Shown: positions 26,964 through 38,855, numbered from the stretch's first letter. The stretch is DNA of 64,000 nucleotides from Variovorax sp. V93 (GCF_041154485.1 NZ_AP028669.1:2356001-2420000); one strand, 5' to 3'. Notes: generated by a model from the sequence alone, not told the origin. Translations and numbers: made by a program.

Positions 26964-28469
26964 ATGTCCGCAGCGCTCTTGCAGGCTTTCTCGATGGTCT
27001 TCGAGCCCTACACCATTCTCGTGATGGTGCTGGCCTCGCTCTATGGCCTGTTCGTCGGCGCGGTCCCGGGGCTGTCGGCCACCATGGCGGTGGCGCTGCT
27101 GGTGCCGGTCACCTTCTTCATGCAGCCGATTCCGGCCATCGCCGCCATGGTCACGGCCACCGCCATGGCCATCTTCTCCGGCGACATCCCGGGCTGCCTG
27201 CTGCGCATTCCGGGCACGCCCGCATCCGCCGCTTATACCGACGAGGCCTTTGCGATGACGCGCAAGGGCATGGCCGAGACGGCACTGGGCGCCGGGCTGG
27301 TGTTCTCTGCCGTGGGCGGTCTTTTCGGCACGGTGGTGCTGATCGTGGCGGCGCCCGCGCTGGCCGACTTCGCGCTCAACTTCAGTTCCTTCGAGTACTT
27401 CTGGCTCGTGCTGCTGGGCCTGACCTGCGCGGTGTTCATTACCTCCGACCGGCCGCTCAAGGGCATGATCACGCTGCTGCTCGGCCTGCTGGTGGCCTGC
27501 GTGGGGCTGGGCAATCCGGCGGGCTTTCCGCGCTTCACCTTCGGCAATGCCGAGATGACCGGCGGCATCGGCATGATCCCGATGATGATCGGCATGTTCG
27601 CCATCTCGGAGGTGATCCGCTTCGCGGTCGACACGCTGCCGCCGGGCGAGGTGGTGGTCGAGAAAGTGGGACGCGTGCTCTCGGGACAGTGGGCGCTGGC
27701 CAAGAAATACCCGGTGCAGATACTGCGCGGCAGCCTGCTGGGCACGGCGGTGGGCGCGCTGCCGGGCGCGGGTGCCGACATCGCGGCGTGGATGTCGTAT
27801 GCCATGAGCAAGAAGTTCTCCAAGGAGCCCGAGAAATTCGGCACGGGCCATGTCGAAGGCATTGTCGAATCGGGTTCCGCCAACAACAGCGCGCTGGCCG
27901 GCGCGTGGATTCCGGCGCTGGTGTTCGGCATTCCGGGCGACTCGATCACGGCCATCGTGATCGGCGTGCTCTACATGAAAAACCTCAATCCGGGGCCGAC
28001 GCTGTTCACCACCAACCCGCAGAACATCTATGCGGTGTTCATGCTGTTCATCATCGCCAACATCATCATGATTCCGCTGGGCATCCTGTGCATCAAGGCG
28101 GCCAAGCGCATCCTGCGGGTGCCGCGCAACGTGCTGATGCCGCTCATCCTGCTGTTCTGCATCGTCGGCGCGTTCGCCATCAACAATTCGCTGTTCGACG
28201 TGGGTGTGATGCTCGTGGCGGGCATCGTGGCCTACCTGCTCGAGGAGAACGGCTTTCCCATTGCGCCGGCGATCCTCGGCGTGGTGCTCGGCGGCATGCT
28301 CGAGGAGAACTTCATCACCTCGATGATCAAGTCGGACGGCAACCTGGCCGGCTTCGTGTCGCGGCCGATTGCCGCATCGCTGGCGGCCGTGGTGCTGCTG
28401 GTGTGGCTCGCACCCTTGCTCAAGAAGCTGTGGCACAGGGGCCGGCGCACCGCATCTACTGCAGCTTGA
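26964..28469 (+). CDS. tctA: Tripartite tricarboxylate transporter large permease TctA
   Basis: A 501-residue permease with about 11-12 membrane helices. The family motifs GAVPGLSATMAVALLVPVTF near the N terminus and LPGAGADIAAWMSYAMSKKFS in the middle are both present and mark the two pseudo-symmetric halves. With TctB and the upstream receptor it completes the transporter. The substrate is a carboxylic acid, not determinable here. Its last 14 bases overlap the tail of the convergent MarR-GNAT gene. Confidence 0.93.
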   Translation: MSAALLQAFSMVFEPYTILVMVLASLYGLFVGAVPGLSATMAVALLVPVTFFMQPIPAIAAMVTATAMAIFSGDIPGCLLRIPGTPASAAYTDEAFAMTRKGMAETALGAGLVFSAVGGLFGTVVLIVAAPALADFALNFSSFEYFWLVLLGLTCAVFITSDRPLKGMITLLLGLLVACVGLGNPAGFPRFTFGNAEMTGGIGMIPMMIGMFAISEVIRFAVDTLPPGEVVVEKVGRVLSGQWALAKKYPVQILRGSLLGTAVGALPGAGADIAAWMSYAMSKKFSKEPEKFGTGHVEGIVESGSANNSALAGAWIPALVFGIPGDSITAIVIGVLYMKNLNPGPTLFTTNPQNIYAVFMLFIIANIIMIPLGILCIKAAKRILRVPRNVLMPLILLFCIVGAFAINNSLFDVGVMLVAGIVAYLLEENGFPIAPAILGVVLGGMLEENFITSMIKSDGNLAGFVSRPIAASLAAVVLLVWLAPLLKKLWHRGRRTASTAA

Positions 28470-29418
28470 GCGACCAGGTCTCGCCCACGAGCTGCTGGCC
28501 GAAGCCTTCGTAGGGCTCGGCCTTGTCGAGCCTGAAGCCCCGCTTGGCGTAGATGGCGCGCGCGGCTTGCAGGCAGCTGTTGGTCCAGAGCACCATCCTG
28601 CGATAACTCTTGGCGCGCGCGAAGGCAATGCATTCGTCGGTGAGGCGCGCGCCCAGGCCCAGGCCGCGTGCCGACGGCGAGAGCAGCAGCAGCCGCAGCT
28701 GGGCCGTGGTGGCCGACTTGCGCACCACGAAGATCGCGCCCACGCGTTCGCCGTCGAGTTCGGCGATCCAGCACTTCTCCCACGCGGGCTGGAACTTGCG
28801 CACGAACTGCGCCACGATGTCGGCCACCAGCGCCTCGAACTCGATGTTCCAGCCGTACTCGCGCGCATACAGCTCGCCATGCTGCTGCACCACCCAGCCC
28901 ATGTCGCCGGGCAGCGGGTCGCGCAGCACGATGGTGCGCGTGCGCACCGCCGGCGCCGCCGCGGGATCGAGCGTGCGCTCGATGCGCGCCATGGCATCGA
29001 TCAGCTGCTGGCGCTCGTGCGCAGGCACCGGCGCGAGCAGGGCGGCTGCCTCGTCGCGCGATTTCTGTTGCAGCGGCGCGAATGCGGCGTGGCCGGCTTC
29101 GGTGAGGCGCAGCACGCTTTGCCGCGCATCGCGCGGGTGCGGCGCGCGCGTGAGCCAGCCGGCCGCCTCGAAGCGGCGCAGGATGCGGCTCATGTAGCCG
29201 GCGTCGAGCCGCAGGTCGCGGCCGATCTCGCTGGCCACGGGCGTTTCCCGGTGGGCCAGCTCGTACAGCACCCGGACATCGGTCAGCGACATGTCGCTGC
29301 CAAGATAGGGGTCGAGCACGCCGATGCGGCTCGTGTAGAAGCGGTTGAAGCGCCGGATCGCCTTGACCGCGGCGGCGTCGGGCGCGGCCGAAGCGGCTGA
29401 AATGGTTGCTGCTGTCAT
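28456..29418 (-). CDS. Bifunctional MarR regulator / GNAT acetyltransferase
   Basis: A 320-residue two-domain protein. Residues 15-150 are a MarR winged helix (LTDVRVLYELAHRE, DAGYMSRILRRFEAAGWLTR, DARQSVLRLTEAG). Residues 160-320 are a GNAT domain with LRLLLLSPSARGLGLGARL and VLWTNSCLQAARAIYAKRGF. This fusion is widespread in proteobacteria and is thought to link a repressor to acetylation of a ligand. The ATG at 29418 is preferred to the TTG at 29439. An operator-like palindrome lies directly upstream. Confidence 0.9.
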   Translation of the reverse strand: MTAATISAASAAPDAAAVKAIRRFNRFYTSRIGVLDPYLGSDMSLTDVRVLYELAHRETPVASEIGRDLRLDAGYMSRILRRFEAAGWLTRAPHPRDARQSVLRLTEAGHAAFAPLQQKSRDEAAALLAPVPAHERQQLIDAMARIERTLDPAAAPAVRTRTIVLRDPLPGDMGWVVQQHGELYAREYGWNIEFEALVADIVAQFVRKFQPAWEKCWIAELDGERVGAIFVVRKSATTAQLRLLLLSPSARGLGLGARLTDECIAFARAKSYRRMVLWTNSCLQAARAIYAKRGFRLDKAEPYEGFGQQLVGETWSLKLQ

Positions 29419-29444
29419 ATTATTGATTGACTGAAGCAACCATT
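29401..29444. promoter_or_regulatory. Operator-like inverted repeats at marR-GNAT start
   Basis: AATGGTTGCT (29401-29410) and AGCAACCATT (29435-29444) are a perfect 10-bp inverted repeat with 24 bases between them. Inside, 29423-29439 (TTGATTGACTGAAGCAA) is an imperfect palindrome of the TTG-N-TT..AA-N-CAA type usual for MarR operators, immediately 5' of the ATG at 29418. Autorepression is inferred. Confidence 0.6.
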
Positions 29445-29569
29445 TAAAGGCCTTGCCGCGGGCGCGTCAACAGCCGCCAACGCGACAGAAGTGGTGGAAA
29501 ACCCTAAAATCGCGGGTTGCCCACTGCTGCGCCGTGCCCGCCAAGCCGCCGCTGCCAACTTTCCCACTG

Positions 29570-31975
<2,406 letters not shown>

Positions 31976-31977
31976 GT

Positions 31978-32631
31978 TCAGCCCGCGAGCAGGCTCGCGG
32001 GCAGCAGCTTGCCGGTCCAGGCCGCCACGGCGGCAATATTCATCAGCACGGTGGCCCAGTAGACCGCCATGAAGCCCGTCTTGCGCGACTTGTGCCGAAA
32101 GAGCCGCTGTGCGCACCACGCGCCCGGCCATCCCCCCGCCAGCGAGAGCAGATGCAGCGTGCTTTCCGCCGTACGCCAGCGGCCGGCCTGCGCGGCGCTC
32201 TTGTCGAAGCCGTAGACGGCGAAGGTCAGCAGGCTGGCCAGCAGCAGCACGCCCAGGGCAATGGGCGGCAGGCGCGCGGTCCATACGCCATACCCGAGCA
32301 GCCCCGCATAGCCAAGGAGCAGCACGCCGATGGGCAGCATCGACGACGGGGAAGAAGAGGAGGCCGCTGTCGCGCGGCGGCCCCGCGGGTGGGCTGTGGC
32401 GCGACGTGCCCGGGGCTGCGCGGCACCCGCCGCGTGGACCGCCATCGCGCGCGGTCCCTTGCCGCCCACATGGATCTCGTCGAAGCCCAGTTCCATGCCG
32501 ACCTGCGGCGTCAGCTGCCGGTCGACAAAGTCGCGCAGATGCACGAACACGTCGGCTGAACCCCCGGGGCTGCGGATGAAGCCGAACCCCCGTTCGGCCT
32601 CCCAGCGGACGAGCCGGCCTTGGCGCTTCAT
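31978..32631 (-). CDS. Cold-shock domain protein fused to DUF1294 membrane domain
   Basis: A 217-residue fusion. Residues 1-65 are a cold-shock domain with the RNA-binding strand pattern GRLVRWEAERGFGFIRSPGG and VFVHLRDF. A basic Ala/Arg linker follows, then a DUF1294 region with about four hydrophobic helices, including VYGFDKSAAQAGRWRTAE and LAGGWPGAWCAQRLFRHKS. The combination is widespread, and a role in nucleic-acid sensing at the membrane has been supposed but not shown. It converges with ygiQ, 2 bp apart. Confidence 0.9.
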   Translation of the reverse strand: MKRQGRLVRWEAERGFGFIRSPGGSADVFVHLRDFVDRQLTPQVGMELGFDEIHVGGKGPRAMAVHAAGAAQPRARRATAHPRGRRATAASSSSPSSMLPIGVLLLGYAGLLGYGVWTARLPPIALGVLLLASLLTFAVYGFDKSAAQAGRWRTAESTLHLLSLAGGWPGAWCAQRLFRHKSRKTGFMAVYWATVLMNIAAVAAWTGKLLPASLLAG

Positions 32632-32717
32632 GGCGTGCGGGAAAAGGGAGGAGACATGGCCGCGATTCTCCCCTGCCGGGGCGGCGGCCGTCTCGTCTCT
32701 TGTGTATGGTGTGGTCC

Positions 32718-33638
32718 ATGAGCAGTCCGTTCCACTTGCCGGCTTCATGGGGCCACACCCTGGCGGGCGCCATCCTGCTCGCGGTTTCTGTGCATGCGCT
32801 GGGGGCGTCGCCCGACTCCGCGCCCGCGCCGGCCCCGGCCGCGGCGCAGGCGCTGCGCGCCACCCATCAGCGCATGGGGGCCAAGCTCGCGCAGAGCGGT
32901 TTCGGGCGGCCGCTCCAGCTCGACTCGACGGAGACGCCGAACGGGCTGCAGGGCGACATCTATGCGGTGGTGGACCACTCGCTGCCGGAGATCAGCGCCG
33001 CGCTCATGGAGCCCTCCCGCTGGTGCGAGTTGCTCACGCTGCACGTCAACAATCGCCGCTGCCGCACCGGCACCGCGCCGCAAGGCGGCGAGATGCTGAC
33101 GCTGTTCGTGGTGCGGCGCTACGACAAGCCGGTCGAGCAGGCGTTCCAGCTGCCCTTTGCCTATCGCGTGGCCAGCGCGACGCCGGAGTACCTGTCGGTC
33201 GAGATGAATGCGCCCAAAGGACCGCTCGGAACCAGCAACTACCGCGTCACGCTCGAGGCGGTGGCGCTCGACGGGCAGAGGAGCTTCCTGCATTTCAGCT
33301 ACAGCTACGACCACAACATGATGGTTCGCATGGCCACCCAGGCGTACCTGGCGACCTTCGGCCGCAACAAGGTGGGCTTCACCGTGATGGGCAGGGACGC
33401 CGATGGCCAGCCCGACTACATCCGCGGCACGCGCGGGCTGGTGGAGCGCAATGCGATGCGCTACTTCCTCACGCTCGACGCCTATCTCTCTTCGGGAGCC
33501 GGCGTGCCGGCCGAACGGCGGGAGCGCTCCTGGTTCGCCGCGGCCGAGCAGTATCCGCGGCAGCTGCACGAGATCGACCTGGACACCTACCTCGCGATCA
33601 AGCGCGAGGACCGGCAGCGCGACGGCGCCGGCCGCTGA
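32718..33638 (+). CDS. Hypothetical exported protein
   Basis: A 306-residue protein with a signal peptide (hydrophobic AGAILLAVSVHALGA) and likely cleavage near residue 30. No domain is recognised. The mature part has regions such as DIYAVVDHSLPEISAALMEP and TSNYRVTLEAVALDGQRSFLHFSYSY that suggest a beta-rich START- or lipid-binding-like fold, but this is only an impression. The frame is supported by normal codon use and a clear signal peptide. It is divergent from the cold-shock gene and followed by the phytase-like lipoprotein about 100 bp on. Confidence 0.75.
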   Translation: MSSPFHLPASWGHTLAGAILLAVSVHALGASPDSAPAPAPAAAQALRATHQRMGAKLAQSGFGRPLQLDSTETPNGLQGDIYAVVDHSLPEISAALMEPSRWCELLTLHVNNRRCRTGTAPQGGEMLTLFVVRRYDKPVEQAFQLPFAYRVASATPEYLSVEMNAPKGPLGTSNYRVTLEAVALDGQRSFLHFSYSYDHNMMVRMATQAYLATFGRNKVGFTVMGRDADGQPDYIRGTRGLVERNAMRYFLTLDAYLSSGAGVPAERRERSWFAAAEQYPRQLHEIDLDTYLAIKREDRQRDGAGR

Positions 33639-33741
33639 GCATCCACAGCCTCGTCTTCCTGGTTTCACTGGCTTGTCACACGCCGCGGTGCTAATCGCCG
33701 GGGCCTGTGCCTGTTGCGCAGGCGCACGACAAGGACAAGTG

Positions 33742-35850
33742 ATGACGAAGAAGACAAGAGGATCGAGGATGGGCTGGCTGGCGCTCGCGGGTGCCGCTGC
33801 GCTGGTCGCCGCCTGCGGTGGCGGCAGCGGCGGTGGAGGAGGAGGGTGGGCATTTCCCGTGGCGGGCGGCGGCGGCACCACCAATCCGCCGGCAGCGCAA
33901 TCGAAGACCGGCACCTTCCTCGACGCGGCCGTCGAGGGCCTCGGCTACACCGCGGGCGGCAGCGCCGCGGCCAGCACCAACGCGAATGGCGAATTCACCT
34001 GCAAGGACGGCGAGACCGTGGCCTTCAGCGTCGGCGCGCTCGCGCTCGGCAGTGCCGCCTGTGGTGACGCGATCACGCCGCTGACCCTGGCGGGTGGCAG
34101 CGACGTGAAGGCCGATGCGGTCGTCAATCGCCTGCTGGCGCTGCAGAGCTTCGACGAGGACCGCGATCCCTCGAACGGCATCCGGCTGGCGCCTGCGCTC
34201 AAGGCCGCGCTGACGGCGGGCGCGCTCGATTTCAGCGCCTCGGCCGAGAGCTTCGACACCGCGCTCAATGCGGTGCTCGCAGGGCTGCCCGCTCCCTACA
34301 ATGCCCGCATTGTCGATCCAAGCCGCCGCATGCTGGCGCGCGAACACTTCGAAAACACGCTGGCCTCGCGCCTTGCCGCACCGGTGACCGAAGCCTTCAC
34401 GCAGACCAACGCGCTCGGCACCATCGGGCTCGGCGTCACCCGCTACCAATTGCAGGCCGACGCCGCCTTCAACGTGCCCTACGAGGGCGACAACGAGAAG
34501 ACCAGGGCCGACTTTCCGCAGGGCTTCCTGCCGGCCTACGGCTCGGGGCTCGCGTTCAAGGGCAAGGCGGACGACGGCACGCTCGAGTTCTATGCGATCA
34601 CCGACCGCGGCCCGAACGGCGACGGCCCGACCGCGCCCGTGCCCGGCGGCAATGGCGCCACCAGCATCAGCAAGGTGTTCCCGGCGCCGTCGTTCGCGCC
34701 GAGCTTCGGCATCGTGCGCATCGGAAAGACGGGTGCGGTGCTTTCCTCGAGCCTGCCGCTCAGGCTCGATGCCGGCAGGAAGCTCAGCGGCCTGCCGCCG
34801 CAATCGGGCGTGGGCTCGACCGGCGAGACGCCGCTGACCGACCGCTACGTGTTCGATGCCGCCAAGGCGAACTACGACGCCAACGGCCTCGACCCCGAGA
34901 CGCTGGTGCTCGACAAGGCGCGCAACGTGCTGTGGACCAGTGACGAATACGGCCCCTTCATCGCACGCATCAACATGGCAACCGGCGTGGTCGAGAAGAA
35001 ATACGCACCGGGCAGCGGCGCTGCCGATCTGCCGCTGGTGCTTGCCCAGCGCCGTCCGAACCGCGGCATGGAAGGACTGACGCTCGATGCCGCCAGCGGC
35101 GTGCTGCACGGCTTCCTGCAGAGCCCGATCGATCCGCGCGACGGCAGCGGCAAGTCGATCAAGGCCAGGCCGCCGGGCGGCAGCAACACCGACGTGCGCC
35201 ACATCGCGAAGTTCACGCGCTGGATCGCCTTCGACCCGGCCACCGAGACTTCGAAGCTCTACGCTTATCCGATCGACGGCAGCCAGTACGACAAGGACCG
35301 CACCGGCAATGCCAAGCTCGGCGACGTGGTGAGCCTGGGCAACGGCCGCTTCATCGTGATCGAGCAGGGCGCGCGCAAGAGCGACGGCAAGGTGTTCAAC
35401 AAGCTGATGCTGGTGGAGCTGCCGGCCAACGCGACGGACATCGCGGCCTTCGACCACAACCTGGAGATCAGCAGCATCACGCAGGCGCCCTCGGGTACCG
35501 CCGACTATTCGAGCGTGGTCACGATGCGCAAGACCGAGCTGCTCGACCTCAACGCACTGGGCTGGCTGGCCGAGAAGGCGGAGGGCCTGACGATCGTGGA
35601 CGACCGGACACTGGCGCTGGTGAACGACAACGACTTCGGCCTGGGTACGGTGCTGCTCGATGCCGACGGCAAGGCCCTGGCCGGCAGCGTCGAGGACTGC
35701 ACGGCCGATGCCAGCGGCGTGCTCAGCGGCTGCCCCGCGGGCGCCACCGGCGCGCGCATCACGCGCGGCTCCGATCAGGAGCGGCCGACCCGCATCTGGC
35801 TCATCAGGCTCGACCGCAAGCTCGGCGAGCTGCGCCTGCCGGCGTCCTGA
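33742..35850 (+). CDS. Phytase-like (esterase-like activity of phytase) lipoprotein
   Basis: A 702-residue exported lipoprotein with lipobox VAAC and a glycine-rich linker directly after the cysteine. The first 220 mature residues form a small beta domain (TGTFLDAAVEGLGYTAGG repeat-like, Cys-containing). The C-terminal domain is of the phytase-like class, recognised by YAITDRGPNGDGP, NRGMEGLTLDAASGVLHGFL, EKAEGLTIVDDRTLALVNDNDF and the final RIWLIRL. The biological substrate is unknown. An adjacent in-frame GTG (33739) could also start translation. Confidence 0.85.
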   Translation: MTKKTRGSRMGWLALAGAAALVAACGGGSGGGGGGWAFPVAGGGGTTNPPAAQSKTGTFLDAAVEGLGYTAGGSAAASTNANGEFTCKDGETVAFSVGALALGSAACGDAITPLTLAGGSDVKADAVVNRLLALQSFDEDRDPSNGIRLAPALKAALTAGALDFSASAESFDTALNAVLAGLPAPYNARIVDPSRRMLAREHFENTLASRLAAPVTEAFTQTNALGTIGLGVTRYQLQADAAFNVPYEGDNEKTRADFPQGFLPAYGSGLAFKGKADDGTLEFYAITDRGPNGDGPTAPVPGGNGATSISKVFPAPSFAPSFGIVRIGKTGAVLSSSLPLRLDAGRKLSGLPPQSGVGSTGETPLTDRYVFDAAKANYDANGLDPETLVLDKARNVLWTSDEYGPFIARINMATGVVEKKYAPGSGAADLPLVLAQRRPNRGMEGLTLDAASGVLHGFLQSPIDPRDGSGKSIKARPPGGSNTDVRHIAKFTRWIAFDPATETSKLYAYPIDGSQYDKDRTGNAKLGDVVSLGNGRFIVIEQGARKSDGKVFNKLMLVELPANATDIAAFDHNLEISSITQAPSGTADYSSVVTMRKTELLDLNALGWLAEKAEGLTIVDDRTLALVNDNDFGLGTVLLDADGKALAGSVEDCTADASGVLSGCPAGATGARITRGSDQERPTRIWLIRLDRKLGELRLPAS

Positions 35851-35880
35851 GGACGCAGGCCGCGCTGGCCGGCCGCTGCG

Positions 35881-36759
35881 TCAGCCGGCCAGCGTGAGCA
35901 GCGGTACGTCGCGCTCGCGGCCCATGGCGTCGAGCTCGGCGCGCGTGCGCGTTGCGAGCCAGGCGGCCAGCGCGGTGTGCGTGGCCGGCGCCATCATGTC
36001 GGGCGGCGACACGCCCGCGGCCTCGCAGAGCCGGGCCGCGAAATGCGGCTCCAGCGCCGCCACCGCCACGCGGCCGTCGGCGCAGGTATAGACGCGGTAG
36101 CCCGCGTGCGCGCCGCCCACTGCGCCCGTGGGCTGCGTGAGGCCCCAGGTGCGCGGCAGCGCCAGCCAGTCGGCCGAGGCGTTGAGCGCCACTTCGAGGT
36201 ACAGCCCGTTCGCGCCGGGCGCCGTTCGCGCGTGCAGGGTGGCCTGCAGCACGGCCTCGCTCGCGAGCAGCGCGCCGCCCATGTCGGCAAAGAGCGTGGG
36301 CGGCAGCTCGGTGCCGGTGACGAGGCCGCTTTCGGCGAGGTAGGTCAGGTCGTGGCCCGGTTCCTCGGCGCGTGCGCCGGGCGCGCCGACGATCGCGACC
36401 TGCGACAGCCGCGAATGCCGCTCCTGCAACTCGGCCCAGCCGAGTCCGAGCTTGGCCAGCGCCGAGGGGCGGAACGAGGTCAGCAGCACGTCCGTCTGCG
36501 CGAGTTCCGCGTGCAGCTGCTGCCGTCCCGCCTCGGTCTTGAGGTCGGCGGTGCGGACCGCGATGCCTTCGTGCAGCGCGGCATAGGCAAGCTTGTTGTA
36601 GTGCGCCATCGGGTCGCCGGCAGGCGGCTCGAGCTTCACGCAGATAGCCCCCATGGCCCGGCAGCGCAGCAGCGCCGCGGGTCCAGGAAGGTTGAGCGCA
36701 AGGCTCAGCACGCGCACGCCCGCAAGCGGCTGGAAGGGGGAGGCTTTGGAAGTTGGCAT
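35881..36759 (-). CDS. CaiB/BaiF-type CoA-transferase, short form
   Basis: A 292-residue class III CoA-transferase, about 80-100 residues shorter than usual family members. The N-terminal LAGVRVLSLALNLPGPAALL and MGAICVKLEPPAGDP motifs and a likely catalytic Asp in LFADMGGALLASEAVLQA are present. Family enzymes move CoA between carboxylic acids or racemise 2-methylacyl-CoA. The shortness affects mainly the C terminus. It is divergent from a dienoyl-CoA-reductase-like SDR, so both may act in acyl-CoA metabolism. Confidence 0.85.
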   Translation of the reverse strand: MPTSKASPFQPLAGVRVLSLALNLPGPAALLRCRAMGAICVKLEPPAGDPMAHYNKLAYAALHEGIAVRTADLKTEAGRQQLHAELAQTDVLLTSFRPSALAKLGLGWAELQERHSRLSQVAIVGAPGARAEEPGHDLTYLAESGLVTGTELPPTLFADMGGALLASEAVLQATLHARTAPGANGLYLEVALNASADWLALPRTWGLTQPTGAVGGAHAGYRVYTCADGRVAVAALEPHFAARLCEAAGVSPPDMMAPATHTALAAWLATRTRAELDAMGRERDVPLLTLAG

Positions 36760-36907
36760 GGGCGGATTTCCAGGGAACAGGTCGGCTGCCATTCTGACTC
36801 GGCGCGGGGAGCCGGATTTCGCAAGCCGCAGCACGGCAGCGCGCGTAGCATGTGCGATGGCGGCGCTCCCTGCCTTGGCGCTGCCGCAACGACCAAGGAG
36901 ACCCACC

Positions 36908-37810
36908 ATGTTCGAACCTTCCCTCATGAGCGGCCAGCGCATTCTCGTGACCGGCGGCGGCACCGGCCTGGGCCGGGCCATGGCCGAGCGCTTTCTGGGC
37001 CTGGGCGCCGACGTGGCCATCTGCGGCCGGCGCCAGTCGGTCTGCGAGGAAACCGCGGCCGAGTGGCGCCAGCAGTTTCCCGGGCGCCGCATCGACACCT
37101 TCGGCGTGGACATCCGCGTGGCCCAGAGCGTCGACGAGATGGTCGAGAGCCTGTTCCAGAGCGGCGGGCTCACGGGGCTCGTCAACAACGCCGCCGGCAA
37201 CTTCGTCGCGCCGACCGAGAGCCTTTCGCCGCGCGCCTTCGATGCCATTGCGAACATCGTCTTCCATGGCAGCTTCTACGTCACGCAGGCCGTGGGCAAG
37301 CGCTGGGTGGCCGAGGCCAAGGCCGGCAAGTGGAAGCAGGGCGATGCGATGCGCAGCGTCATGAGCATCATCGTGACATGGGTCGACAACGGCAGCCCCT
37401 ACGTCGTGCCGTCGGCCATGAGCAAGGCCGGCATCGAGGTCATGACCAAGTCGCTCGCGGTGGAGTGGGCGCGCCATGGCATTCGCCTGAACGCCGTCGG
37501 GCCGGGCGAGATCCCGACCGAGGGCATGAGCAAGCGCCTCAATCCCGGCGAGGAGCCCGGCGCGCGCAGCAAGAAGAGCAACCCGATGGCGCGCACCGGC
37601 CGCATGAGCGAGCTGCAGAACCTCGCGGCCTTCCTCATGGCGCCCGGCCAGTGCGACTGGCTCACCGGCCAGAGCATCATGATGGACGGCGGCAACGCGT
37701 TGGCCACGGGCGGCAACTTCTACGAGCTGCGGCAATGGAGCGACGACGACTGGCAGGCCGCGCGCGAGCGCATCGAGGCGCAGAACCAGAAGGACAAGGC
37801 GCAGCGCTGA
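36908..37810 (+). CDS. SDR oxidoreductase, 2,4-dienoyl-CoA-reductase-like
   Basis: A 300-residue SDR. Cofactor motif TGGGTGLG, the NNAAGNFVAP segment typical of dienoyl-CoA reductase and peroxisomal-like DECR enzymes, catalytic Tyr-Lys in YVVPSAMSKAG and GPGEIPTEGM are present. Note that the spacing in YVVPSAMSK is longer than the usual YxxxK, as in DECR relatives. They reduce unsaturated acyl-CoAs during fatty acid degradation. It is divergent from the CoA-transferase and 41 bp upstream of a GST. Confidence 0.85.
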   Translation: MFEPSLMSGQRILVTGGGTGLGRAMAERFLGLGADVAICGRRQSVCEETAAEWRQQFPGRRIDTFGVDIRVAQSVDEMVESLFQSGGLTGLVNNAAGNFVAPTESLSPRAFDAIANIVFHGSFYVTQAVGKRWVAEAKAGKWKQGDAMRSVMSIIVTWVDNGSPYVVPSAMSKAGIEVMTKSLAVEWARHGIRLNAVGPGEIPTEGMSKRLNPGEEPGARSKKSNPMARTGRMSELQNLAAFLMAPGQCDWLTGQSIMMDGGNALATGGNFYELRQWSDDDWQAARERIEAQNQKDKAQR

Positions 37811-37851
37811 TTGGCGTTATCGTTGCGCCTCATCTCCCAGGAAAAAACAAG

Positions 37852-38460
37852 ATGCAACTCATCGGCATGCTCGATTCCCCCTACGTGCGCCGCGCGGCCA
37901 TTTCGCTGCGTTTGCTGGGGCTTGCGTTCGAACACCGGTCGATCTCGGTCTTCAGCACTTTCGAACAGTTCCGGGCGATCAATCCCGTGGTCAAGGCGCC
38001 GACGCTGGTGTGCGACGACGGCACGCTGCTGATGGATTCCACGCTGATCATCGACCATGCGGAAACCATCGCGGGCCGCAGCCTCATGCCCGCGGGCGGC
38101 GCCGAGCGGCTGCGTGCGCTGCGGGTGCTGGGGCTCGCGCTCGCGGCCTGCGAGAAGACGGTGCAGATCGTCTACGAGCGCAAGCTGCGCCCGCCAGAGA
38201 AGCAGCATGCGCCCTGGGTCGACAGGGTGCGGGGCCAGCTGGCCGCCGCCTATGCGGGGCTCGAGGCCGAGATTGCGAAGCTGCCCGCGGTGGCCGATGA
38301 AGCCGCCCTTGGCCAGGCCGGGCTGACCAGCGCCGTGGCATGGGGCTTCACGCAAATGATGCTTCCCGAACTGGTCGCGCCAGCCGACTGCCCGTCGCTC
38401 GCAGCCTTTGCAGCCGCTGCGGAAAAACTGCCGGCCTTCGTGGCCCTGCCGCCGGTCTGA
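37852..38460 (+). CDS. Glutathione S-transferase family protein
   Basis: A 202-residue GST. The N-terminal thioredoxin fold begins MQLIGMLDSPYVRRAAISLRL, with a Ser9 in the usual catalytic position, and KAPTLVCDDGTLLMDSTLII supplies the cis-Pro and gamma-glutamyl contact Asp-Ser. The C-terminal helical domain follows. It is in the YfcG-to-beta-class range; substrate unknown. It is co-directional with the SDR and may share its transcript. Confidence 0.9.
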   Translation: MQLIGMLDSPYVRRAAISLRLLGLAFEHRSISVFSTFEQFRAINPVVKAPTLVCDDGTLLMDSTLIIDHAETIAGRSLMPAGGAERLRALRVLGLALAACEKTVQIVYERKLRPPEKQHAPWVDRVRGQLAAAYAGLEAEIAKLPAVADEAALGQAGLTSAVAWGFTQMMLPELVAPADCPSLAAFAAAAEKLPAFVALPPV

Positions 38461-38465
38461 ACGGA

Positions 38466-38855
38466 TCAGTTCGCGATGTCCGCCCCGCGCTCGGCCAGCA
38501 GGCCGCGCAGCAGCGAGCGGTGGCAGCGCGATTCGTCCTCGCAGTAGCAGCCGACCGAAAACGCCGCCGTGTGCGACAGGGCGGCCAGCAGGTCGATGCT
38601 GCGGCTCGCGTCGGCCTCGGCCATCTCGGCCTTGTACTTGCGCATGAAGGCGTTCCATTGCGCAGGGGTTTCCGCTTCCTGGCCCAGCTTCATGGTCTCC
38701 GCGGAAGGCGCGAGGTTCGGGTACCACACGTCGTACCAGTCCTGCGATGCGAACTCGGTCTTCGGAACGCCGCGCGGCGGGCGGCGCACGGTGCCGATGC
38801 GCAGGCCCTCGCCGGCCGTGCGCGGCGTGCCCAGGCGAACGATGCGGATGCTCAT
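38466..38855 (-). CDS. DUF488 family protein
   Basis: A 129-residue protein with the DUF488 pattern: VRRPPRGVPKTEFASQDWYDVW near the N terminus and the C-terminal SVGCYCEDESRCHRSLLRGLL with Cys and His residues. The family is of unknown function; the conserved Cys/His cluster suggests metal or nucleotide binding. It converges with the GST gene, 5 bp apart. Confidence 0.88.
   Translation of the reverse strand: MSIRIVRLGTPRTAGEGLRIGTVRRPPRGVPKTEFASQDWYDVWYPNLAPSAETMKLGQEAETPAQWNAFMRKYKAEMAEADASRSIDLLAALSHTAAFSVGCYCEDESRCHRSLLRGLLAERGADIAN

Noticed and set aside
26481..28997. An 838-codon minus-strand frame opposite tctB and tctA
   Set aside because: Composition is typical of antisense frames, with no recognisable domain; the Tct genes explain the region.
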